From Archangium violaceum (GTDB taxonomy: Bacteria; Myxococcota; Myxococcia; Myxococcales; Myxococcaceae), in contig NZ_CP069396.1 in assembly GCF_016887565.1 (NCBI RefSeq), positions 1,143,001-1,207,000 of the forward strand: a stretch of 64,000 nucleotides of DNA. The letters run 5' to 3'. Under the pieces are notes generated by a model. That model had not been told where the DNA came from. It made no database searches and worked only from the letters and a program-made list of their open reading frames with translations. Of this stretch, positions 43,318 to 53,216 are shown in pieces. The position numbers were made by a program, and so were the translations under genes. The first letter of the stretch is position 1; every line of letters begins with the position of its first letter.

Positions 43318-44925
43318 ATGCGCATCAGGTGGTTGCTGCCGGTCGTCCCTCCCGCTGTCCTCATCGGTGCCCTCGCCTGTGGTGAGCGGGGCGGGTCGAT
43401 TGCTTCCGGCGACGAGCTCCCCGTTTCCGAGGGGTCCGCCACCGCACCGCAACCGACGGCGAAGCCGCCGACGTCGCCTCCATCCCCCACGCCCACTGCT
43501 CCCACTCCGGGCCCGTCCCCTCAGTCTCCGCCACCTCCCGCGCCTCCACCGCCGCCCGAGTTCTCCCGCATCCTCTGGGTGGCGCCCAACGGCAACGACA
43601 CCGCGGCGGGCACGGAGCGCGCGCCCTTCCGCACGGTGAGCAAGGCGCTCTCGCTGCTCCAGCCGGGCGAGGCCGTCTTCCTCAAGACGGGCACGTACAC
43701 GGAGCGATTGCGGCTGGACTCGAGGGATGGCGCGCCCGGCCGCTATCTCACGGTGAAGGCCGCGCCCGGCGCGAAGCCCGTCATCAAGCCCGCTGGCAGC
43801 GGCACGACGCTGTTGGACGTACGCCGCGCGTACTGGCGCGTGGAGGGGCTCACCCTCGACGTGGCGGGAGAGGACTCCTTCGCCGCCTTCTGGCGGGGCG
43901 CGGGCGCGCACCACGGCATCCTGCGCGGCTGCACGTTGAAGAACGGCACCAGCGGCGCGGGCGTCAACGTCGCCGAGCGGGCCAGTGACGTCCTCATCGA
44001 GGACAACGCCATCTTCAACTTCCAGCGCTCCGGCGACAGCCACGGAGTCGTCGTGCAGACCAACTCGAGGAACGTGGTCGTCCGTGGCAACGACATCCAC
44101 CACAACTCGGGGGACGGGGTGCAGTGCCTGGGGCCCGAGGGCGGCGCCACCGAGCCCGGCACTCCCTTCGACAACCTGCTCGTCGAGGACAACGACCTGC
44201 ACGAGAACCGGGAGAACGGCGCGGACATCAAGACGTGCACGCGCGTCACCCTGCGTGGCAACCGCATCTGGGGCCACCGCCGCTCCGCCTCCTCGGCGGG
44301 AGAGGGCGTGGTGGTGCACCTGTCCGCGCGCGACATCACGCTCGAGGAGAACGAGGTGCGCGACAATGGTCGGGGCATCAACATCGGCGGAGTGCGTCAG
44401 GGCTCGCCGCCCACCCACATCGTCCTGCGGCGCAACCTCGTCCTCGACGGCTACGGCGCGGATGGCAACGAGGGCACCGGCATCCGCATTGACACCGCGG
44501 TCAACGTGAAGGTGCACCACAACACCGTGTGGAACATGCCTACCCACTGCCTGGGCCTGGGCAACGGCGACTCCGGCCCCAGCCAGGACGTGGAGGCGCG
44601 CAACAACATTTTTGGTGCCTGCGCCATCATGGTCCGGGCCGGCTCGGCCCGGTCCGGGGTCTCCTTCGACGGCAACCTCTACTTCTCCCCCCAGGGGCAC
44701 GTCTCCTTCCGGGTGGACGGGAAGTACCCCGACCTCGTGGGCTGGCGGAGCGCCACCCGCTGGGACGCACACTCCGTGGAGGAGGAGCCCGGTTTCCAGG
44801 ACGCGGAGGCTGGGGACTTCCGGCTGGGGAGTGCTTCCGCCGCCCGGAACGAGGGCCTGTCCCTCGGGCAGGCCTACTGCGGTTCGGCACCGGACATGGG
44901 GGCGCGGGAGTCTGACTGCCCCTGA
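43318..44925 (+). CDS. Right-handed parallel beta-helix lipoprotein
   Basis: 535 residues. The start at 43318 has AAGGAG seven bases upstream and a signal peptide with lipobox LIGALAC; 69 open codons upstream lack support. A Pro-rich linker (about 45-80) leads to a start typical of DUF1565-like beta-helices (ILWVAPNGNDTAAGTERAPF) and then repeated turns with NxI or NxV ladders (NVVVRGNDIHHNSGDGVQC, LLVEDNDLHENRENGADI, ITLEENEVRDNGRGINIG). Such folds bind or cleave polysaccharide; no lyase catalytic set is recognised. Likely displayed on the cell surface. Confidence 0.9.
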   Translation: MRIRWLLPVVPPAVLIGALACGERGGSIASGDELPVSEGSATAPQPTAKPPTSPPSPTPTAPTPGPSPQSPPPPAPPPPPEFSRILWVAPNGNDTAAGTERAPFRTVSKALSLLQPGEAVFLKTGTYTERLRLDSRDGAPGRYLTVKAAPGAKPVIKPAGSGTTLLDVRRAYWRVEGLTLDVAGEDSFAAFWRGAGAHHGILRGCTLKNGTSGAGVNVAERASDVLIEDNAIFNFQRSGDSHGVVVQTNSRNVVVRGNDIHHNSGDGVQCLGPEGGATEPGTPFDNLLVEDNDLHENRENGADIKTCTRVTLRGNRIWGHRRSASSAGEGVVVHLSARDITLEENEVRDNGRGINIGGVRQGSPPTHIVLRRNLVLDGYGADGNEGTGIRIDTAVNVKVHHNTVWNMPTHCLGLGNGDSGPSQDVEARNNIFGACAIMVRAGSARSGVSFDGNLYFSPQGHVSFRVDGKYPDLVGWRSATRWDAHSVEEEPGFQDAEAGDFRLGSASAARNEGLSLGQAYCGSAPDMGARESDCP

Positions 44926-44952
44926 GGCGGGACCCGGGGTAGAGTCCGGGGC

Positions 44953-46918
<1,966 letters not shown>

Positions 46919-46929
<11 letters not shown>

Positions 46930-48832
46930 CTCCCGCGTGCCGGGGGGCCCATCCGCCGAAGCCTTCCGAGCCTTCTTCGAAGCGGTGGAGTTGCCCGCGG
47001 CGCTGTGCGACCTGGGACTGAGGCCGAGGGCGCTCAACGCGGCCTTCGCGCGCTTCTGTTTCGAGCACGGGGCGACGGTGGAGCAGATGATGGAGTCGGT
47101 GGCGGGGGCGCGGGTGCCCGAGGACGGGGCCTCGTGCGTGGTGGATGTGGCGTTGCCGCCCGGGGGCGTGGTGGTGGTGGAGCTGGTGAGGCGTGGGGAG
47201 TGGGTGTCGCTGGTGGGGCGGCGCGAGTCGGAGCTGATGAGGGGTCAGCTGGTGGTGGTGGAGCAGGCGCTGCTGGAGCAGGCGCGCACCGAGGGCGTGT
47301 TGTTGGACCTGGGGCGCAGCGTGGCGGAGGCGGGCAGCGAGGAGGAGCTGGTGGCGGCGGTGGCGCGAGGGGTGAAGGAGCTGTTCCCCGGGCGCACCTT
47401 CTGCATCCGCATCATCGACGCGAGGACGGGCGGGCTGACGAGCCTGTACGCGGAGGGGAGGCTGAAGGAGGGCTCTCGCGAGCCGCTGGTGCTCAAGCGC
47501 AGCGCGGTGGAGAAGATGCACCTGTCACAGGAGTCCATTCCCGCTGGGGGCCGGGTGGTGGTGGGGGCGCGGGTGCCGCTGCTCTTCGAGGGGAGCACGG
47601 GCGGGGTGAGCGCGCCGCTGGTGGCCAGCGGGCAGCTCTACGGCGCCATCAACCTGGAGTATCCGGCCACGCTGAAGGAGGAGGGAGACCTGCTGCAGGA
47701 CGAGCGGGTGCTGGTGCAGCTGGCCAACCAGGTGGCGGTGGCGGTGAAGAACGCGAAGCTCATCGACGAGCTGACGTTCGTGCGCAAGTACCTGGAGGAG
47801 CTGCTGGAGAAGGCGAACGCGCTCATCCTGGTGGCGAACCGGGACAAGAAGGTGGTCGTCTTCAACCAGGCGGTCAGCCGGCTGACGGGCTTCAGCAAGG
47901 AGGAGGTGCTGGGGAAGGACGTCTTCACGCTGGTGCCGGAGGACGAGCACCTGCGGTTGGCGTCGCTGATGGCGGCGGTGCTGCGAGGCGAGTCGGTGCC
48001 CAACTTCGAGCTGCGGCTGCGCACGAAGACGGGGGAGGCGCGGGCCTCGTTCGCCACGTCCTCGACGCTGACGTCACAGGGGGAGGTGGAGGGGGTGATG
48101 GCGATCGGGCAGGACGTGACGGTGGTGGCGCAGCTGGAGCAGCGGGTCATCCAGGCGGAGAAGCTGGCGTCGATGGGGCAGTTGGCGGCGAGCGTGGCGC
48201 ATGAAATCAACAACCCGATGACGGCGGTGGTGGCGTACGCGGAGTCGCTGTTGCAGCGGGCGATGATGATGGGGAGCTCGGGCGCGTCGGACACGGACAA
48301 GCTGAAGAAGATCATGGAGAGCGGGCAGCGCATCCTGCGCTTCACGAGGGACCTGACGTCATACGCGAGGCCGGCGAAGGACAAGCCGGAGCGGGTGCAG
48401 CTGCACACGGTGTTGGACAGGGCGGTGGGGTACTGCGAGCACGTGGTGACGCAGTCGAAGGTGAAGGTGGAGCGCGACTACGGGGAGTTGCCGCTGCTAT
48501 CGGCGGTGCCGGCGAACCTGGAACAGGTGTTCGTGAACCTCATCACCAACGCGTGTCACGCGATGCAGCCGGGCGGGAAGGTCTCGCTGCGGACGAGGCA
48601 GGAGGGGCGCGAGGCGGTGGTCTGTGTGAAGGACACGGGGAGCGGCATCTCGCCGGAGAACCTGTCGCGAATCTTCGAGCCCTTCTACACGACGAAGACG
48701 GAGGGGAAGGGGACGGGGCTGGGACTGTCCATCGTGCAGCGCATCGTGGAGAAGCACGGTGGAAAGCTGAGCGTGGAGAGCGAGCTGGGGCAGGGAACGA
48801 CCTTCACGGTGCGCCTGCCAATCCCAGACTGA
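46919..48832 (+). CDS. GAF/PAS sensor histidine kinase (complete)
   Basis: 637 residues from MTSDSRVPGGPSAEAFRAF; the start overlaps the upstream gene by 11 bp and earlier in-frame codons lack coding character. Order of domains: a small N-terminal PAS-like part, GAF (about 115-265, LFPGRTFCIRIIDARTGG), PAS (about 285-400, LILVANRDKKVVVFNQAV), HisKA with SVAHEINNPMTAV near residue 420, and HATPase with NLITNACHAMQPGG, DTGSGIS and GTGLGLSIVQRIVEKHGG. No membrane segment. It is expected to phosphorylate itself and perhaps the kinase-dead neighbour. No response regulator gene is next to the pair. Confidence 0.95.
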
Positions 48833-48861
48833 GCCCCAACCCCGCCAACTCCTCCCTCCCT

Positions 48862-48895
48862 CCCTCTCCCTCTGGGAGAGGGTCGGGGTGAGGGT
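48862..48895. terminator. REP-like hairpin terminator after the kinase pair
   Basis: CCCTCTCCC and GGGAGAGGG form a perfect 9-bp stem with a TCT loop, followed by tcggggtgagggt. A similar hairpin with the same ggggtgaggg tail is, from memory, a widespread intergenic element in proteobacteria. It separates the kinase gene from the convergent MshEN gene. Confidence 0.6.
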
Positions 48896-48927
48896 ATGTC
48901 ATTCCCCGGGTTGCGAACCTGCCCGGA

Positions 48928-49761
48928 TCAGCTCTCGTCATCCAGCTCGCGGGTGAACTCCTCCTTCGTGAGGAGTCCCTTGCGAGCCATGATGCGCATG
49001 AGGGCCCAGAACTTGCGCTCCAGCTCCTCCACGGGGTCCAACGGCTCGGGCGCGGCGGGCACGACCTCGCCGAACAGCGAGTCCAGCTCGGCGCTGATGT
49101 CCCCGGCCCGCTTCACCGAGGCGGGCCTGGCCTGACCCCGCTTGAGCTTCCGCTGCTGCTCCCGCTCCTGGATGAGCTGCTCGAGCGACACGCGGCGGGT
49201 GTTCTCTCCGGGGGGCAGCTCCTCGCCGACGATGATCTCCTCGACGTCGTCCTCGAGCGCCTCGGGAACGGCCTCCGAGGCCGCCGTGGAGGCCGGAGCG
49301 GCCGCCGCGGTGCCCTGGGCGGCCCGGTGGTAGTAGCGCTGGATGGCGCCGCGCACGGCGGACAGCGGGGCCACCCGGGGGCTCACCTTCAACCCGGTGG
49401 TGAACTCCATCTCCTGAATCGCCGTGGAGTCGAGCGGGTCGGCCATGGCCACCACCAGCAGCCGGCGCCCGCCCACCGTCTCCAGGGCCACGGGGAACAG
49501 GTCGTGCTGCTCGCAGAAGCGCGGGCGCAGAAGGTGGATGGCGCTCCAGTCCGGCTGGCGGGCCATCAAATCCATCACTGGCACGCCCAGTGCTTCGCTC
49601 AGCGCGTGCGCGAGGGTCTTCTCGGTGATCGCCCCCAGGGACACCAGCGCGACGCCCAGCCGTTGGCGCGAGTGTTGCTGTGCCTGGAGCGCGGCCTCGA
49701 GCTGGGCCGGAGTGATCGCCCCCCGCTCCAGGAGCAGCTCGCCGATCCGCTTTCTGGCCAT
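48928..49761 (-). CDS. Stand-alone MshEN/GspE N-terminal domain protein
   Basis: 277 residues from MARKRIGELLLERGAITPA at 49761; the frame is open upstream without support. Residues 1-60 contain two tandem motifs of the MshEN type (RIGELLLERGAITPAQLEAAL and RLGVALVSLGAITEKTLAHAL, each cut here), which in MshE-type ATPases bind cyclic di-GMP. A GspE_N-like alpha/beta part follows to about 150, then an Ala-rich linker and a charged C-terminal tail (LKRGQARPASV, KFWALMRIMARKGLLTKEEF). The secretion/pilus ATPase domain is absent, so this is a regulatory or adaptor protein. Confidence 0.85.
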   Translation of the reverse strand: MARKRIGELLLERGAITPAQLEAALQAQQHSRQRLGVALVSLGAITEKTLAHALSEALGVPVMDLMARQPDWSAIHLLRPRFCEQHDLFPVALETVGGRRLLVVAMADPLDSTAIQEMEFTTGLKVSPRVAPLSAVRGAIQRYYHRAAQGTAAAAPASTAASEAVPEALEDDVEEIIVGEELPPGENTRRVSLEQLIQEREQQRKLKRGQARPASVKRAGDISAELDSLFGEVVPAAPEPLDPVEELERKFWALMRIMARKGLLTKEEFTRELDDES

Positions 49762-49914
49762 ATGGCGGCCGCCATTAGCCCCAGCCCCGGGTGCCGTCAA
49801 GCAGGCAGAGAGGCGTGACGCACCGTGTACGTCCGACACCAGACCGGCCTACCTGTCGGTGTCTGATCGCAAAATTCTCATGGGATTTCAGCAACTAAGA
49901 GCACTGGGCGTGCC

Positions 49915-49944
49915 TTGACACTCCAGGAGGTGCGTTCCTAAAGT
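49915..49944 (+). promoter_or_regulatory. Candidate sigma70-type promoter for the motor operon
   Basis: TTGACA (49915-49920) and TAAAGT (49939-49944) are 18 bp apart, a perfect -35 and a 4/6 -10. Transcription would start near 49951, giving a leader of about 115 nt before the first motor gene. The rest of the 49762-50064 gap has no supported gene. Confidence 0.6.
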
Positions 49945-50021
49945 CCGGCGTCCATTAATGCCATTCCCGAGCCAGGGAACCGTGTGGGTGTCCGCACGGG
50001 GAACTGTCTGGGGTGGTACAA

Positions 50022-50039
50022 GGCCCGCCATGACGGGCC
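50022..50039 (+). promoter_or_regulatory. Leader hairpin before the motor operon
   Basis: GGCCCG-ccatga-CGGGCC forms a perfect 6-bp stem 25 bp upstream of the aglR-like ATG, inside the predicted 5' leader and next to the ribosome binding site (tctggagg). It could influence translation or stability. Confidence 0.4.
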
Positions 50040-50064
50040 CGCCCCTCTCTGGAGGCCATAAGCG

Positions 50065-50805
50065 ATGAACCTGGGGTTTCTGACGAATCTGACCGTCCTC
50101 GCCAACGCCGGCGGTGCCGAGCGCACTTTGTTCGAGGAGATCGCCAAGCGCTGGGAGGCGGGCCAGTGGGGTATGTACCCCATCGCCACCTGCCTCGTGT
50201 TCGCGCTGGCCATCATGATCGAGCGCGGCATCATGTTGTTCGGCAAGGCATCCATCAACAAGGACGCGTTCCTGCGCGGCCTCAAGAAGCACATCTACGC
50301 CGGTGACCTGGACAAGGCCATCAACTACGTGGCCGGCCAGAAGCAGACGCCGCTCACCCAGGTCATCAAGGCCGGCCTGATGAACGTTCCCAAGGGCGAG
50401 GAGGAGGTCCAGGCCGCCCTCGACGAGGCCAGCCTCCGCGAGACTCCGAAGATCGAGGCCCGCACCGGCTACCTCGCCATGCTCGGCAACGCGGCGATGC
50501 TCGCGGGTCTGCTCGGGACGGTGTCCGGTCTGATCGCCTGCTTCGAGGCGGTGGCCAACGTGAACCCGGCCGACAAGGCGACCATTCTCGCCAACGGTAT
50601 TTCCGAAGCCATGAACTGCACCGGCTTCGGTCTGCTCACGGCCATCCCGGCGGTTATCGCCTTCTCCATCCTCTCCGGCCGCGCCACCGCGCTCGTCAAC
50701 GACATCAACGAGACGAGCGTCGCGGTGCTCAACCTCATCGTCAACAACCGCGACAAGTTCAAGAACGCCACCGTCTCGGCGTCCTCCCGCGAGGTGGAGG
50801 AGTAG
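50065..50805 (+). CDS. aglR: AglR-like proton channel subunit (MotA/TolQ/ExbB family), gliding motor
   Basis: 246 residues with three membrane segments typical of the family (YPIATCLVFALAIMIERGI, GYLAMLGNAAMLAGLLGTVSG, FGLLTAIPAVIAFSIL), and the conserved region LLGTVSGLIACFEAV. GGAGG lies about 11 bp upstream of the ATG. Together with two TolR-like genes downstream, the order MotA/TolQ - TolR - TolR matches the aglRQS operon that encodes the proton-driven motor of gliding (A-) motility in Myxococcus xanthus. The name is by gene order; a general Tol/Exb transporter is the alternative. It should form the pentameric ring around the TolR-type subunits. Confidence 0.8.
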   Translation: MNLGFLTNLTVLANAGGAERTLFEEIAKRWEAGQWGMYPIATCLVFALAIMIERGIMLFGKASINKDAFLRGLKKHIYAGDLDKAINYVAGQKQTPLTQVIKAGLMNVPKGEEEVQAALDEASLRETPKIEARTGYLAMLGNAAMLAGLLGTVSGLIACFEAVANVNPADKATILANGISEAMNCTGFGLLTAIPAVIAFSILSGRATALVNDINETSVAVLNLIVNNRDKFKNATVSASSREVEE

Positions 50806-50834
50806 TTCCTCCTCCTACCTGGGAACCTGAATCC

Positions 50835-50866
50835 GGGCGCGTTGTCGGAGTGTGTGACGCGCGCCC
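50835..50866 (+). terminator. Hairpin inside the motor operon (attenuator candidate)
   Basis: gggcgcg pairs with cgcgccc (7 bp) around an 18-nt loop and is followed by TTCTTC, between the aglR-like and aglQ-like genes. A partial terminator here would lower the level of the two downstream subunits. Confidence 0.5.
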
Positions 50867-50910
50867 TTCTTCATTGAACGTCGTACGATCGCGGGCGGAA
50901 GGAGAGTTCC

Positions 50911-51396
50911 ATGGCCGGCGGAATGGACCTCGGGGGAGGTAAAGGCAAGAAGTCGCTCGACGTTGCCATCAACCTCACCCCGTTCATCGACCTGATGGCG
51001 GTGACCATCAGCTTCCTCATCATGACGGCCGTCTGGACCCAGATTGGCCGTCTCCAGGTGGCACAGGCGGGTGGCCCTGCCACGGACGAGGAACAGAAAC
51101 AGGAGGAGCAGACCAAGACGGTCCAGCTCACGCTCTTCGTCACGCCCACCGAGTTGCGGTTGGCGGCGGACCAGAGCGAGTTCCCGCCCATCGAGGCCAA
51201 GCGCGGTGCCAACGGCAAGTTGGACCTGGCGCCGCTGTTGGCCCGGTTCAAGGAGCTCAAGGCGCAGTTCCCGGATCAGTCAGCCATCACGCTGCAGACC
51301 GAGGACAAGGTCCGTTACGAGGACCTGGTGCGCATCATCGACCAGTGCATCGGCGCCGGCCTGCCCCAGGTCTCGGTGTCCGCCATCATGGGCTAG
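50911..51396 (+). CDS. aglQ: AglQ-like motor subunit (TolR/ExbD family)
   Basis: 161 residues with one membrane segment (VAINLTPFIDLMAVTISFLI) containing the conserved proton-path aspartate D27 in PFIDLM. A short cytoplasmic N terminus precedes it and a periplasmic domain of the TolR kind follows (VTPTELRLAADQSEF, DKVRYEDLVRIIDQC). The corresponding aspartate in M. xanthus AglQ is known to be needed for gliding. GGAG is found eight bases before the ATG. It probably forms the inner pair of subunits with the next protein. Confidence 0.8.
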   Translation: MAGGMDLGGGKGKKSLDVAINLTPFIDLMAVTISFLIMTAVWTQIGRLQVAQAGGPATDEEQKQEEQTKTVQLTLFVTPTELRLAADQSEFPPIEAKRGANGKLDLAPLLARFKELKAQFPDQSAITLQTEDKVRYEDLVRIIDQCIGAGLPQVSVSAIMG

Positions 51397-51411
51397 GGAA
51401 GGTAGAGACTC

Positions 51412-51996
51412 ATGGCCATCAAGGCTCCCGGTAAGCGCTACGGCAAGCGGCTGCAGCACTCCAAGGTGTTCGGCCACGGCGCGGCCCACGGCAAGCACGG
51501 CGGCAACGCGGACGTGCTCATCACCCCGCTGGTCGACATGTTCGTCATCATCGTGCTCTTCCTCATCGCCAACTTCTCGGCGACGGGCGAGGTGCTGATG
51601 ATGACCAAGGACATCCAGCTCCCCGAGGCGACCAACGTCAAGGAGGTGGAGATGAACCCGGTGGTGATGGTGTCCGGAGAGGAAGTCTCCATCTCCGGCA
51701 ACGTCGTCGGCCGGGTGCAGGACCTGGTGAAGGAGGAGTACCTCAACATCCCCGCGCTGGAGGAGAAGCTCCGGGACATGAAGAAGCAGTTCGAGGACCT
51801 CCACGCCATGGCCGAGGGCAACACCAACGCCTTCAAGGGTGACGTGAACATCCAGGCCCACAAGGACGTGGAGTTCTCCATCATCAAGCGGGTGATGTTC
51901 AGCTGCGCCAGCGCCGGCTACAACAACATCAACTTCGCCACCCTGCAGAAGGGTGACGCCTCGGCGGGCGAGCCCACTGCCGCCAAGACGGAGTAG
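51412..51996 (+). CDS. aglS: AglS-like motor subunit (TolR/ExbD family)
   Basis: 194 residues. A basic 30-residue N-terminal stretch precedes the single membrane segment (ADVLITPLVDMFVIIVLFLI) with the conserved aspartate D42 (PLVDMF). The periplasmic part is longer than in the previous subunit and contains a helical insert (LEEKLRDMKKQFEDLHAMAEG). It starts 15 bp after the aglQ-like stop and ends the operon before a strong terminator. Two unlike TolR-type subunits in one motor is the hallmark of aglRQS. Confidence 0.8.
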   Translation: MAIKAPGKRYGKRLQHSKVFGHGAAHGKHGGNADVLITPLVDMFVIIVLFLIANFSATGEVLMMTKDIQLPEATNVKEVEMNPVVMVSGEEVSISGNVVGRVQDLVKEEYLNIPALEEKLRDMKKQFEDLHAMAEGNTNAFKGDVNIQAHKDVEFSIIKRVMFSCASAGYNNINFATLQKGDASAGEPTAAKTE

Positions 51997-52028
51997 GTCT
52001 CCTCACACGGGCGGCCTGCTTCGAGCCC

Positions 52029-52064
52029 ACGCCCCGCGCCTCGGACTTGTCCGGGCCGGGGCGT
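52029..52064 (+). terminator. Terminator of the motor operon
   Basis: acgccccg and cggggcgt form a perfect 8-bp outer stem, with an inner CGGA/TCCG stem, and a T-rich tail ttggtgtttct follows. It lies 33 bp after the aglS-like stop. Confidence 0.75.
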
Positions 52065-52080
52065 TGGTGTTTCTAGGGGC

Positions 52081-52755
52081 ATGCCTCCTCGCGCCGCGCT
52101 CTTCGACCTGGATGGGACGCTGCTGGACTCGCTGCACGACATCGGCGCGGCGATGAACCACGCGCTCACCACCCAGGGCCTGCCCGTCCACCCGCTCTCC
52201 GACTACCGCCACTTCGTGGGCGAGGGCGTCCAGGTGCTGGTGTCCCGGGCCGTTGCCCCGGAGCACGCGCACCTGCGCGAGCCGGTGCTGGCCACCTACC
52301 GCGCCTTCTACGCCGAGCACATGATGGACCACACCCGTCCCTTTCCCGGGGTGCGCGAGGTGCTCGATCGGCTGGTGGGCGAGGGGGTGAAGCTGGCGGT
52401 GCTGAGCAACAAGCCGGACGCGTCCACCCGCCGGCTGGTGGAGGCCCTGCTGCCGGACGTGCCCTTCGGGGCCATCTACGGCGAGCGGGCCGGCGTGCCG
52501 CGCAAGCCGGACCCCACGTCCGCGCTCGGCATTGCCGCAGAGCTGGGCGTGGAGCCCGGGGACTGCGCCTTCGTCGGCGACACGGCGGTGGATATGGACA
52601 CCGCGCGGGCCGCCGGCATGTACGGCGTGGGCGTCACCTGGGGCTTCCGCGACGTGGAGGAGCTCCAGTCCCACGGGGCCCGGGTGCTCGCCCGGACGGC
52701 GGACGAGCTGCTCCAGGCCCTGCTCGGCGCGCATCGCGCCGCTACACGACCCTGA
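52081..52755 (+). CDS. gph: Phosphoglycolate phosphatase-like HAD hydrolase
   Basis: 224 residues, HAD subfamily IA. Nucleophile D9 and D11 in LFDLDGTLLDS, motif II around VLSNKPD, motif III lysine in PRKPDP, and acidic motif IV in FVGDTAVDMDTA. The cap domain (residues about 18-80) is the helical C1 type of Gph. It should dephosphorylate 2-phosphoglycolate formed in DNA repair, but HAD enzymes of this shape can take related small phosphates. The start is 17 bp after the motor-operon terminator, so it has its own promoter or depends on readthrough. Confidence 0.88.
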   Translation: MPPRAALFDLDGTLLDSLHDIGAAMNHALTTQGLPVHPLSDYRHFVGEGVQVLVSRAVAPEHAHLREPVLATYRAFYAEHMMDHTRPFPGVREVLDRLVGEGVKLAVLSNKPDASTRRLVEALLPDVPFGAIYGERAGVPRKPDPTSALGIAAELGVEPGDCAFVGDTAVDMDTARAAGMYGVGVTWGFRDVEELQSHGARVLARTADELLQALLGAHRAATRP

Positions 52756-52966
52756 CGCGCACTCCCTTCTCCTTGTCCTCGGCGCGGTTGTGTGCCGTGG
52801 CCGCGGAGATGAGGTGACACACCCAACCGAGGCATCCGCCGGTGCCCAACCAGAAGCCCGGCGTGATGATGAGCCAGAAGAGACCTCGGAGGATGTCCCC
52901 GTTGTAGATCTGACCCAGTCCGGGGATGAAGAACGACAGGACGGCGGCGATACCAGGGCGGGACAT
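52742..52966 (-). CDS. Small two-helix membrane protein (TM2-like)
   Basis: 74 residues with two membrane segments, IAAVLSFFIPGLGQIYNG and GLFWLIITPGFWLGTGGCLGW, and the SFFIPGLGQIYNG phrase seen in TM2-type small membrane proteins. The C-terminal tail is charged and cytoplasmic-looking. Its last 14 bp overlap the end of the convergent gph gene. Function unknown. Confidence 0.8.
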   Translation of the reverse strand: MSRPGIAAVLSFFIPGLGQIYNGDILRGLFWLIITPGFWLGTGGCLGWVCHLISAATAHNRAEDKEKGVRVRVV

Positions 52967-53216
52967 TGTGGTCTCGATGACCTCCTTGCTCTTCCCTACG
53001 GAGAGCGTGCCGGTCCATTGCAGGCGTAGGACGGAGAGTGAAACCGCGCTCGCTCATGTGTTGGGTGGACGTACAGGCGAGCGGGAGTGACGTTTCCCTC
53101 ATCCCCCGGTCGGGGTAGCATGCCGCGTCAATCGCCACCTGCTGCACGGCGAGCGTTCGGGGGGAACCGCCATCCAGTCGCCATCACAGCACCTCGACCG
53201 CTCGTCCGCATCCGGC

